A stretch of 64,000 nt of DNA from Streptomyces sp. B21-105 (lineage in GTDB: Bacteria; Actinomycetota; Actinomycetes; Streptomycetales; Streptomycetaceae). The position numbers were made by a program, and so were the translations under genes. Under the pieces are notes generated by a model. It had not been told where the DNA came from. It ran no database searches and saw nothing but the letters and a program-made list of their open reading frames with translations. The stretch is taken from positions 1,984,001 to 2,048,000 of the forward strand of contig NZ_JARUMJ010000001.1 in assembly GCF_036898465.1 (NCBI RefSeq), in the 5' to 3' direction. Numbering within the stretch: the first letter of the stretch is position 1; the number at the start of each line of letters is the position of its first letter. Below, piece by piece: positions 24,770 to 33,600 of this stretch.

Positions 24770-25705
24770 CTACTTCGCGAAGTCCGCCGCGACCTGCGAG
24801 GGGAGGGATCCCATGCGCGCGCAGGCGTCGACCAGGCACTGCTCGACCTCGTCGAGCGGCCGGCCGGCCGCGACCGCCTTGGTGACGGCCCGTGCGGCGC
24901 TCTGTACGGTGAGTGCGCGGGCCGGCACGTCGAGCACCGGCCAGGGATCGCCGTCGTCCGGCACGGCGGGGCCGGACGACGCTCGGTAGGCGGTGAGGAA
25001 GCGGGTCCACTCGTCGGGTGGGAGCAGTCCGCAGGCGAACCAAACGGCGGGCCGGGCGAGGTCCCAGGCCGGGACGCCGACGCCGAGATCGTCGACGTCG
25101 ATGAGCCGCCACGGGCCGTCCGGGGCGGGACTGCGCACGAGCTGGCCGAGGTGGAGGTCGCCGTGGCAGAGAGCGCCGGCACCGGGCATGGGAGCCTCGG
25201 CGCGGGCCCAGGCCGGGAGCGCGCGCCAGGCGCGGAGCACGGGGGCGAGGGCGGGGTGCCCGCCGGCGGCACGCAGCAGCGCCACTGCCCGGGCGGCCTT
25301 GACGGGGCCGCGCATCGCGGGCAGGCCGGCCGGCACCGGAGTGCGGTGCAGCTCGGCGAGCAGGGCTCCCGCCGCCTCCCAGGGCGCCGCGTCGGGATCG
25401 TCCGGGTCCACCGGGGCGCCGTACGGCCAGAACGTCACCAGGCGTCCGTGGAGCAGCATCGGGGCGAGGGCGAGCGGTGGCAGGAGGACGTCGGGCAGGG
25501 CGGCTGCCGCGGCGAGGCGGGGCGCCAGCCCGGTCGGGTCGGTGTCCGGCGCGTGCGCCTTGGCGACGGTGGCGGCGTGCCGGACGACGGTGGCGTCGGG
25601 GCGGTCGGCGAGGGTGGCCGCGCCGCACGGGCAGGTCACGGCCGCCGCGTGCGCCCGGGCCGCGGTCCGGCGGGTGAGCTCGGCAAGCAGGGGATGCGGG
25701 GTCAC
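24770..25705 (-). CDS. Aminoglycoside phosphotransferase-fold protein
   Basis: A 311-residue kinase-like protein of the APH/choline kinase fold. The catalytic loop is CHGDLHLGQLV (Brenner-type HGDLHxxQ, about residue 186) and the metal-binding Asp lies in LIDVDDLGVG near residue 207. The N-terminal half is Ala-rich and carries the ATP-binding strand region poorly (VVRHAATVAKAHAPD). Substrate is unknown; such proteins phosphorylate small metabolites or antibiotics. GTG start at 25703-25705. Just upstream lies the tandem gcttcggg repeat tract. Confidence 0.85.
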   Translation of the reverse strand: MTPHPLLAELTRRTAARAHAAAVTCPCGAATLADRPDATVVRHAATVAKAHAPDTDPTGLAPRLAAAAALPDVLLPPLALAPMLLHGRLVTFWPYGAPVDPDDPDAAPWEAAGALLAELHRTPVPAGLPAMRGPVKAARAVALLRAAGGHPALAPVLRAWRALPAWARAEAPMPGAGALCHGDLHLGQLVRSPAPDGPWRLIDVDDLGVGVPAWDLARPAVWFACGLLPPDEWTRFLTAYRASSGPAVPDDGDPWPVLDVPARALTVQSAARAVTKAVAAGRPLDEVEQCLVDACARMGSLPSQVAADFAK

Positions 25706-25832
25706 GTGGCTCCTGGACGGCGACGAGCGGGTCGGTCTCCTCGCGAGGGTACGCAGAGGTGCCGTCGGACGTCGGGGCCTCGAGGCTTCGGGGCTTTATG
25801 GCCCCAGGGCTTCCGGGGCCCATGGCCCCATG

Positions 25833-25880
25833 GCTTCGGGGCTTCGGGGCTTCGGGGCTTCGGGGCTTCGGGGCTTCGGG
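25833..25880. repeat. Six perfect 8-bp tandem repeats
   Basis: GCTTCGGG repeated six times without change (25833-25880), preceded by degraded relatives (cttccgggg, cttcggggc) back to about 25787. The tract lies 130-180 bp upstream of the phosphotransferase start. There are no spacers, so it is not CRISPR. The unit length suggests slipped-strand variability. Confidence 0.9.
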
Positions 25881-25912
25881 GTGGGGAGAGCGATGTACGC
25901 GGGGGTAAAACA

Positions 25913-25944
25913 ATGCAGGCGCAGCTCCCCAGCTGCGCCTGCAT
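25913..25944. terminator. Strong bidirectional terminator
   Basis: Perfect 14-bp stem (25913-25926 with 25931-25944), 4-base loop, with TTGTTTTA on the minus side and CTTTTG on the plus side. It ends the small membrane-protein gene at 26034 and blocks read-through into the repeat tract. Confidence 0.9.
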
Positions 25945-26033
25945 CTTTTGCCGTCCGCCGCACCCCCGTCCCCACGGGGTTTCATGGGTGGATGTCCCCG
26001 CCCGGACCGCTCTTCCGGGCCTGGGGTCGCCGC

Positions 26034-26228
26034 TCAGCGCCCCAGCATCACTCCCACGGACGACGCCTGTGTGGCCACCGTCTCCCAGCCGTCGAAGACG
26101 ACGAGGAGCAGGACCGCCAGGGGAAGGGCCATCAGCGTCGCCACCAAGGGGTGACGGCGGCCCGTGCGGCGGGGGCGCGTACCGCGTCCCGGTGTGCGGA
26201 TCGTCGTCCGCGGTGCCGTAAGGGCCAT
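26034..26228 (-). CDS. Small single-span membrane protein, 64 residues
   Basis: A 64-residue protein with a strongly basic N-terminus (TIRTPGRGTRPRRTGRRHP) and one hydrophobic helix (LVATLMALPLAVLLLVVFDG) followed by a short neutral tail. The positive-inside rule places the N-terminus in the cytoplasm. No family is recognised. ATG at 26226-26228 has AGGAGAGGG a few bases upstream, and the strong terminator at 25913 lies 90 bp after the stop, so this is a well-framed monocistronic gene. Confidence 0.75.
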   Translation of the reverse strand: MALTAPRTTIRTPGRGTRPRRTGRRHPLVATLMALPLAVLLLVVFDGWETVATQASSVGVMLGR

Positions 26229-26817
26229 GGTCCCTCTCCTGACCTGATCAGTTGTCGTTGGCAGCGGCGGGTGTCTGACCTCGGGGGACGAGTGCTGCAC
26301 CCGCCGCTTGACCTCAAACTTAGGCGGGCGGCGGGCTGCGGTCGTCATGCCCTCGTACCGATTGGCGGGCCTCCCGGAGGATGAGCCGTCGCCTGCCGAG
26401 TACTCCCCTGGGTGGAGAGAAGGTCCTACGTCTCGGGGTCTTCCCCGAGGGGGCGCCCGGTCCGGGCCGCTTTCCCCGAGCGCTGTCGTGACTTCGCTCA
26501 CTTCCGGAGCCTCGCCCGGTACCGCGGCCAGGACCGAGCGGCCCGCTCCGCCCGCCCTCACGCCATCGTTGCGGGCAGCGTCGCCGGCGGCCGGGACCGT
26601 GTGCGGCCAGTCACCCTTCATGGGTTCAATCCCCCTTCCGGGAGCGGTGGTTGGGTAGGCGGGGTCGGATAAGTGCGGCTTCTCCCGGGCTCCCTGACAA
26701 CGCTTCAATTCTTCCACCCGGCACTGACAATCCATCGGAACGAGAGGGCGCGGCCTCTGCGCGTCAGCCGCCGCGTAAACGTAAGCTGTGCCACGTCAGA
26801 CGGACCGGGCAGCGGGG
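26229..26817. other. Intergenic, divergent promoters, no supported gene
   Basis: 589 bp between the small membrane-protein gene (minus) and the kinase gene (plus). Open frames exist on both strands (26308-26658 plus; extension of the minus gene to 26735) but each looks like the shadow of the other, without domain, ribosome binding site or clear codon bias. No RNA element recognised. Confidence 0.45.
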
Positions 26818-28188
26818 ATGAACATGGCGATGATGCGCCTGAGGCGCGAGGACCCGCGCGTCGTCGGCTCGTTCCGGCTCCACCGGCGGCTCGGCGCAGG
26901 CGGGATGGGCGTCGTCTACCTGGGCTCCGACAAGAAGGGGCAGCGGGTCGCGCTGAAGGTGATCCGGCCCGATCTGGCGGAGGACCAGGAGTTCCGCTCA
27001 CGGTTCGCACGCGAGGTGTCGGCCGCCCGGCGGATCCGCGGCGGCTGTACGGCGCGGCTGGTCGCGGCGGATCTGGACGCCGACCGACCGTGGTTCGCCA
27101 CCCAGTACGTGCCCGGCCCCTCCCTGCACGACAAGGTGAACGACGAGGGGCCGCTCGGCGCCGCCGAGCTCGCCTCCATCGGGGCCGCGCTGTCGGAGGG
27201 GCTCGTCGCCGTCCACGAGGCAGGGGTCGTGCACCGGGACCTGAAGCCCTCCAACATCCTGCTCTCCCCCAAGGGCCCGCGGATCATCGACTTCGGCATC
27301 GCGTGGGCAACGGGCGCGTCCACGCTCACGCACGTCGGCACGGCGGTCGGCTCCCCCGGGTTCCTCGCACCGGAGCAGGTGCGCGGGGCGCTGGTCACGC
27401 CGGCCACCGACGTGTTCTCGCTCGGCGCCACGCTCGCCTACGCCTCGACGTCCGACTCGCCCTTCGGGCAGGGCAGTTCGGAAGTGATGCTGTACCGCGT
27501 GGTGCACGAGGAGCCGCACCTGCACGGCGTGCCGGACGCGCTGGCCCCGTTGGTGCGGGCCTGCCTGGCGAAGGACCCCGAGGAGCGGCCCAGCACGCTC
27601 GAACTCTCCCTGAGGCTGAAGGAGATCGCCGCCCGGGAGGCCCATGGACTGGCGGACGCTCGGCCTCCGGCGCCGCGGGCGGCCGAGGCGGACCGGCCCA
27701 CGGGACGGCTGGCGGACCCCGGCCGTCCGGAGCGCACGCTGCGTTATCCGGGCGGGCCCGGCACTCCCCCGCCGCGCGGCGGGGCGCCGTCCTCGCGCGG
27801 TCCGGCCCCCGCGCGGGGCGGTGCGCCGGCACGGAGCACGAACCCGTCCCGCGGGGGCGGCGGCGCTTCGTCGCGGTCTGGGGCCCGGCCTGCTCCCGGC
27901 ACCCGCAACACCCGGCGCGGCAGCGGCAGTCGGCCGGGGCCCCGCAGCGGCGCCGGGCGTCCCGGACCGAGGACGACGGGCGGCAGACTGCGGCCCGCCA
28001 ATCCGCGGCTGCTGCGTCAGCGGTTGTTCGTGTTCGTGGTGGTGACGCTGTTCGTGGCGCTGGGCATCGCCCTCGTCCAGGGTTGTGAGGGACCGGCAAG
28101 CGGGCTCGGCGTGGGCGACGGCGCCGTCCGGCACGGGCAGCCGCACCTGCCGTCGGCGCCGGGCGCGGGCGGCACGACGGCCGGTTGA
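26818..28188 (+). CDS. Eukaryotic-type Ser/Thr protein kinase, membrane-anchored
   Basis: A 456-residue Hanks-type kinase. All key motifs are present: P-loop LGAGGMGVVYLG (about residue 26), ATP Lys in VALKVI, catalytic HRDLKPSNI near residue 142, metal Asp in IIDFGIA, and SPGFLAPEQ of the activation segment. Residues 285-400 are Pro/Arg/Gly-rich and disordered. One helix (LFVFVVVTLFVALGIALVQG) lies near residue 415, leaving about 30 residues outside, so there is no PASTA or other sensor domain. ATG 26818 and ATG 26824 are both possible starts. Monocistronic; targets unknown. Confidence 0.95.
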   Translation: MNMAMMRLRREDPRVVGSFRLHRRLGAGGMGVVYLGSDKKGQRVALKVIRPDLAEDQEFRSRFAREVSAARRIRGGCTARLVAADLDADRPWFATQYVPGPSLHDKVNDEGPLGAAELASIGAALSEGLVAVHEAGVVHRDLKPSNILLSPKGPRIIDFGIAWATGASTLTHVGTAVGSPGFLAPEQVRGALVTPATDVFSLGATLAYASTSDSPFGQGSSEVMLYRVVHEEPHLHGVPDALAPLVRACLAKDPEERPSTLELSLRLKEIAAREAHGLADARPPAPRAAEADRPTGRLADPGRPERTLRYPGGPGTPPPRGGAPSSRGPAPARGGAPARSTNPSRGGGGASSRSGARPAPGTRNTRRGSGSRPGPRSGAGRPGPRTTGGRLRPANPRLLRQRLFVFVVVTLFVALGIALVQGCEGPASGLGVGDGAVRHGQPHLPSAPGAGGTTAG

Positions 28189-28382
28189 CCGGGCGGGGCC
28201 GCCCGGGCGGCGGCCGGTCGACGGGCCGCGCCCCGCGGGTGCGCGGCCGACCGCCGGTACGGCAGGCAGGTCACGGCGAAGGTCACCTCACCGTGGGCAC
28301 CGAACGGTCCCGGTGCTCGGCACCACCCTGCCGTGCGCGCCGATCCAGCTGCGGTCGACGGACGGCGGGGCGGGCCCGAAGG

Positions 28383-29201
28383 TCACGTCCGCGGGCGGCC
28401 CGTCGCCACCGCGTAGAAGGCGACCGCCGCCGCCGCGCCCACGTTGAGCGAGTCGACGCCATGGGACATCGGGATCCGGACCCATTCGTCGGCGGCGACG
28501 AGTGCCTGGGTGGAGAGGCCGTCGCCCTCCGCGCCGAGCATGAGGGCCACGCGGTCCATCCGGTGCGGGGCGGCCTCGTCGAGGCTGCGGGCCTTCTCGT
28601 CCGGGGTGAGGGCGAGCAGGGTGAAACCGGCTTCGCGGACCGAGTCCAGGCCCTTGGGCCAGGTGTCCAGACGGGCGTACGGGACGGAGAAGACCGCCCC
28701 CATCGAGACCTTCACGCTGCGGCGGTAGAGGGGGTCCGCGCAGTCCGGTGAGAGCAGCACGGCGTCCATCCCGAGGGCGGCGGCCGAGCGGAAGATCGCG
28801 CCGATGTTGGTGTGGTCGTTGACCGACTCCATGACGACCACCCGCCGGGCGGTGTGGAGCAGGTCGGCCGCCGTGGGCAGCGGCCGGCGCTGCATCGAGG
28901 CCAGTGCCCCCCGGTGGACGTGGTAGCCGGTGACCTGCTCGGCGAGGTCGGGGCTGACGGCGTAGACCGGTGCCGGGAGCTCGTCGATGACGTCGCGCAT
29001 GACGTCTATCCACTTGGCCGAGAGCAGCATCGAGCGCATCTCGTAGCCGGCGACCTTGGCACGTCGGATGACCTTCTCGCCCTCGGCGATGAACAGGCCC
29101 TCGGCGGGCTCGCGTCTGCGGCGCAGCTCGACGTCGGTCAGGCCCGTGTAGTCGCGCAGGCGCGGGTCGTCGGGATCTTCCACGGTGATGAGATCGGCCA
29201 C
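28383..29201 (-). CDS. TrmH/SpoU-family RNA 2'-O-methyltransferase
   Basis: A 272-residue SPOUT methyltransferase that would methylate a ribose 2'-OH in rRNA or tRNA using SAM. The N-terminal substrate-binding domain has FIAEGEKVIRRA near residue 40. The C-terminal trefoil-knot domain shows the three SpoU motifs: ESVNDHTNIGAIFRSAAALG, ALMLGAEGDGLS, and IPMSHGVDSLNVGAAAAVAFY. The exact RNA target cannot be told. GTG at 29199-29201 (VADLITV) is chosen; the frame is open upstream to 29237. It converges on the kinase gene across a G+C-rich 194-bp gap with several possible hairpins. Confidence 0.92.
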   Translation of the reverse strand: MADLITVEDPDDPRLRDYTGLTDVELRRRREPAEGLFIAEGEKVIRRAKVAGYEMRSMLLSAKWIDVMRDVIDELPAPVYAVSPDLAEQVTGYHVHRGALASMQRRPLPTAADLLHTARRVVVMESVNDHTNIGAIFRSAAALGMDAVLLSPDCADPLYRRSVKVSMGAVFSVPYARLDTWPKGLDSVREAGFTLLALTPDEKARSLDEAAPHRMDRVALMLGAEGDGLSTQALVAADEWVRIPMSHGVDSLNVGAAAAVAFYAVATGRPRT

Positions 29202-29265
29202 AGGGGTGATACTGCCTTGTCCTGGGTGTGCTGCCAACGGCTTGGAACGGTTGCGTTACCCGCGG

Positions 29266-30498
29266 TTACTCCAAGGTCCGCGGCCCGACGCCGACGACCG
29301 GGCCGACGACGACGACCGCCGGGGGCCTGACCTCCTTGACGCGGACCGTCTCGGCGACCGTGGCGAGCGTGGCGTCGACCCGGCGCTGGGCGGACGTCGT
29401 GCCCTCCTGGACGAGGGCGACCGGGGTGTCCGGCGACTTGCCGTGCGCGACGAGCGCCTCGGCGATCTTCCCGATCTTGTCGACGCCCATCAGGATCACC
29501 AGGGTTCCGGTGAGCTTCGCGAGCGACTCCCAGTCGACCAGCGAGCGCTCGTCTTCGGGTGCCACATGGCCGCTGACCACGGTGAACTCATGGGCGACGC
29601 CCCGGTGGGTGACCGGGATGCCGGCCGCACCCGGAACCGAGATCGAGCTGGAGATTCCGGGGACGACCGTGCAGGTGATGCCGGCCTCGGCGAGGGCCTG
29701 CAGCTCCTCCATGCCGCGGCCGAACACGTACGGGTCGCCGCCCTTGAGGCGGACCACGGACTTGCCCTGCTTGGCGTGCTCGATCAGCGCGTTGTTGATG
29801 GCCTCCTGGGCCATGTACCGGCCGTAGGGGATCTTCGCCGCGTCGATCACCTCGACGTGCGGCGGGAGCTCGGCGAGAAGGTCGCGCGGGCCGAGCCGGT
29901 CGGCGATCACGACGTCCGCCTCGGCGAGCAGACGACGGCCGCGGACGGTGATCAGGTCGGGGTCGCCGGGACCGCCGCCGACCAGCGCCACGCCCGGGGT
30001 GCGGGTGCGGTGGTGGGGGGCGACGAGGGTGCCGTCGCGCAGCCCCTCGACGACCGCGTCACGGATGGCGGCGGTGTGCCGGGGATCGCGGCCGCGGCCG
30101 TCGGTGGTGAGGACGGCGACCGTCACGCCCTCGCTGTGGCCGGTCGCGGGGGTCCACGCGGTCGCGGCCTCGGCGTCGTCGGAGCGCACGCACCAGATGC
30201 GGTGCGCTTCCGCCTCCGCGGACGCCGAGGCGTTCGCCGCGGGGTCGCTGGTGGCGATCAGGGCGTACCAGGCGCCGGCGAGGTCGCCTTCCGCGTACCG
30301 GCGCCGGGACCAGGTGATCTCGCCCGCGTCGGCCATCGCCTCGACGGACGGGGTGGCGCTCGGCGAGACGAGCTCGACGACCGCGCCCGCGGCGATCAGG
30401 GCGGGCAGGCGGCGCTGGGCGACCTGGCCGCCGCCGAGGACGACGACCCTGCGGCCGGCGAGGCGGAGACCTACGGGGTAGGCGGGGTGTTCGGCCAT
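29266..30498 (-). CDS. cobA: Uroporphyrinogen-III C-methyltransferase with siroheme synthase domain
   Basis: A 410-residue CysG/CobA-type fusion. Residues 1-160 form a Rossmann domain like precorrin-2 dehydrogenase/ferrochelatase (RRVVVLGGGQVAQRRLPAL). Residues 165-410 are the SAM-dependent uroporphyrinogen III methyltransferase: VGGGPGDPDLITVRG, VVIADRLG, VRLKGGDPYVFGRG, and VVPGISSSISVPGAAGIPVTHR, making precorrin-2 for cobalamin and siroheme. It lies downstream of the cobT fusion and cobL genes on the same strand, 169 bp after cobT, so its own promoter is possible. ATG at 30496-30498. No stop or frameshift in the N-terminal domain. Confidence 0.93.
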   Translation of the reverse strand: MAEHPAYPVGLRLAGRRVVVLGGGQVAQRRLPALIAAGAVVELVSPSATPSVEAMADAGEITWSRRRYAEGDLAGAWYALIATSDPAANASASAEAEAHRIWCVRSDDAEAATAWTPATGHSEGVTVAVLTTDGRGRDPRHTAAIRDAVVEGLRDGTLVAPHHRTRTPGVALVGGGPGDPDLITVRGRRLLAEADVVIADRLGPRDLLAELPPHVEVIDAAKIPYGRYMAQEAINNALIEHAKQGKSVVRLKGGDPYVFGRGMEELQALAEAGITCTVVPGISSSISVPGAAGIPVTHRGVAHEFTVVSGHVAPEDERSLVDWESLAKLTGTLVILMGVDKIGKIAEALVAHGKSPDTPVALVQEGTTSAQRRVDATLATVAETVRVKEVRPPAVVVVGPVVGVGPRTLE

Positions 30499-30667
30499 GA
30501 GGGTGCGGCTCCTCGTACGTGCAGAGGGGTGCAATGAGCGGGCGCTGCGACTCTGGAGCGGCCCTGACGTGCGCATTTTAGAGGTGTGTTCCGGGGTGTT
30601 CAGGTGTGTTCAGCATGCGGCGGGGCCAGGGGCGCGCACAAGCGCGCCCGCCGGCCCCGAAGGGGTC

Positions 30668-33600
30668 CTACTTCTCGGTCACGCCCGCCGAGTCGAACGT
30701 CGCCACCTCGTGCATCGCCCGGGCCGTGCTCTGGACCAGGGGCAGGGCCAGCAGCGCGCCCGTGCCCTCGCCGAGACGGAGGTCGAGGTCGACGAGAGGA
30801 CGCAGACCCAGTTTGTTCAGGGCGGCCACGTGCCCGGGTTCGGCGCTGCGGTGGCCCGCGATGCACGCCGCGAGGACCTCGGGGGCGATCGCACGGGCCA
30901 CCAGAGCGGCGGCGCCGGCGCTGACGCCGTCCAGGATCACCGGCGTGCGCAGGGACGCCCCGCCCAGGAGCAGCCCGACCATCGCCGCGTGCTCGAAGCC
31001 GCCGATCGCGGCGAGGACGCCGATCGGGTCGGCCGGGTCGGGCTGGTGGAAATCCAGGGCGCGGCGCACGACCTCGGTCTTGCGGGCGAGCGTCTCGTCG
31101 TTGATGCCGGTGCCGCGGCCGGTGACCTCGGCGGGGTCGGCGCCCGTGAAGACCGAGATGAGGGCCGCGGACGCGGTCGTGTTCGCGATGCCCATCTCGC
31201 CCGTGAGCAGCGCCTTGTTGCCGGCCGCCACCAGGTCGCGGGCCGTCTCGATGCCGACCTCGATGGCCTGCTTGGCCTCCTCGCGGGTCATCGCGGGACC
31301 GGTGGTCATGTCGGACGTGCCGGCCCGGACCTTGCGGGGAAGCAGCCCCGGGGTCGCGGGCAGTTCGGCGGCGACGCCCACGTCCACCACGCACACCTCG
31401 GCGCCCACCTGGTTCGCGAAGGCGTTGCACACCGCCCCGCCGCCCAGGAAGTTGGCGACCATCTGGGCCGTGACCTCCTGCGGCCAGGGGGTGACCCCCT
31501 GCGCGTGGACGCCGTGGTCGCCGGCGAAGATCGCGACGGCCGCGGGCTCCGGGATCGGCGGCGGGCACTGCCGGGACAGACCGGACAGCTGCGCGGAGAT
31601 GATCTCCAGCATGCCGAGCGAGCCCGGCGGCTTCGTCATGCGCTTCTGTCGTTCCCAGGCCTCGCCGAGCGCCTTGGCGTCCAGCGGGCGGACGCTGGCG
31701 ACGGTCTCGGCGAGCAGGTCGTGCGGGTCCTCGCCGGGCAGCGCGCGACGGCCGTACGTCTCCTCGTGGACGACCCACGACAGCGGTCGGCGCTTGGCCC
31801 AGCCCGCCTGCATCAGCTCGGGCTCCTCCGGGAACTCGTCGACGTAGCCGACGCAGAGGTAGGCGACCACCTCGAGGTGCTCAGGCAGGCCCAGCGCCCG
31901 GACCATCTCGCGCTCGTCGAAGAAACTGACCCAGCCGACGCCGAGGCCCTCGGCACGGGCGGCGAGCCAGAGGTTCTCCACCGCGAGCGCGGAGGAGTAC
32001 GGCGCCATCTGCGGCTGGGTGTGCCGGCCGAGGGTGTGCCGGCCGCCCCGGGTCGGGTCGGCGGTGACGACGATGTTCACCGGGGTGTCGAGGATCGCCT
32101 CGATCTTCAGTTCCTTGAACTGCTTCGCCCGGCCCTTGGGCAGCGACTTCGCGTACGCGTCACGCTGGCGGACCGCCAACTCGTGCATCGCGCGCCGGGT
32201 GTCGGCGGAGCGGATGACGACGAAGTCCCAGGGCTGCGAGTGACCGACGGAGGGCGCGGTGTGGGCGGCCTCCAGGACGCGCAGCAGCACCTCGTGCGGG
32301 ATCGGGTCGTCGCGGAAGCCGTTGCGGATGTCCCGGCGCTCGCGCATGACCTTCAGGACGGCCTCGCGCTCGGCGTCGTCGTATCCGGGCGCGGCCGGAC
32401 CCGCCGACCCCCGCCGCACGCCTTCGGCGGCCGGGGCGTCGTCCTGTTCGGCGGCCCTGGTCTCCAGGTCCTCCGGGCTCTGTACGGCCTCGGGGTCCAC
32501 GACTCCGGACGCGGCGACGACGCCGGTCTCCTGCGGGGCGGGACCGGGTCCGCCGGGGGCGACTTCGGCGGGCGCGGACTCGCCGGGGGCGGTCTCGCGG
32601 GGCGCGGGCACCGTGACGGCGGAAAGGCCGGAAACGGTGGCAGCGGCGGCGGACGGCATCCCGCCCGCCGCTTCCGTGGCTGCCTCGGGGGCCGGCTCGG
32701 AGACCGCGACCTCGGAGACCGCGACCTCGGAGACCGCGACCTCGGAGACCGCGACCTCGGAGACCGGGGCCTCGGGGGCCGGCTCCGCGACGGGCTGCAC
32801 CTCGGTCGGGAGCGCGTGCGGCTGCGACGGGGTAGGGGCGAGGTGCGCGGGGGTGGGCACCTCGTCCTCGACCGGCACGAACTGCCCCAGGGGCTGCTGC
32901 GGCGGCGCGGACGCGTGCTCGGGATGCCCGGGCACGGCGTCCTGTGCCTGCGCCTGGTGCGCCGCGTGGTCCGTCTCCGGCTGTCCCAGTGCGGGCTGAG
33001 GGCCTTGAGGGGCGGCGGCCGCGCCGGTCGCGTCGCCCGCCTGGGGCACGGGCTGCGGGACGGGGACGGCCGGGGCGAGGAGTGCCACGGGCTCGGGGGC
33101 GTCGGCGTCGGTGACGGGCGCCTCGGCGGACGGCTGCGACACGGCCGTCGTCTCCGGGTGGGGCACCGGCTGGGGCTGCGCCACCGCTGCCGGTCCTGCC
33201 TCGGGCTCCGGTGCTGCCTCCGGCTGTGACTCCTGCTGCGGCTCCGTGACGGGTGCTTCGGGGGCGACCGCGGTCTCGGGGGCGGACTGCTGAGAGTCCG
33301 GGGTGTGGGACGCCGGGTCCGCGATGTGAGTCGCGGATGGAATCGGGGACTCGTGCGCGGGCCGGGTCTCGGGCTCCGCGTCCGCCGGGCGGGTTTCCGG
33401 CTGCGGCGCGAGCCCGGCGTCCGCGGCCACTCCGGCGGGCTGTTCCTCGGCGGATGCGGGCTCGGCCCGCGGGACGGTCGGCTCGGCGACGGCGTCGACG
33501 CTCTGCACGTGCCCGGATTCCACGGTCTCGGGGGCGGACGCCGCCGGCTCCGGCGCCTCGGCCGCGCTCTCGGTCACGGCGACCTCGACGGGCTGCGGAG

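Noticed and set aside
25787..25880. CRISPR array
   Set aside because: Repeats are 8 bp and contiguous, with no unique spacers and no cas genes.
26308..26658. 116-codon plus-strand frame before the kinase
   Set aside because: Ser/Pro/Ala-rich, no ribosome binding site, overlaps an equally weak minus frame.
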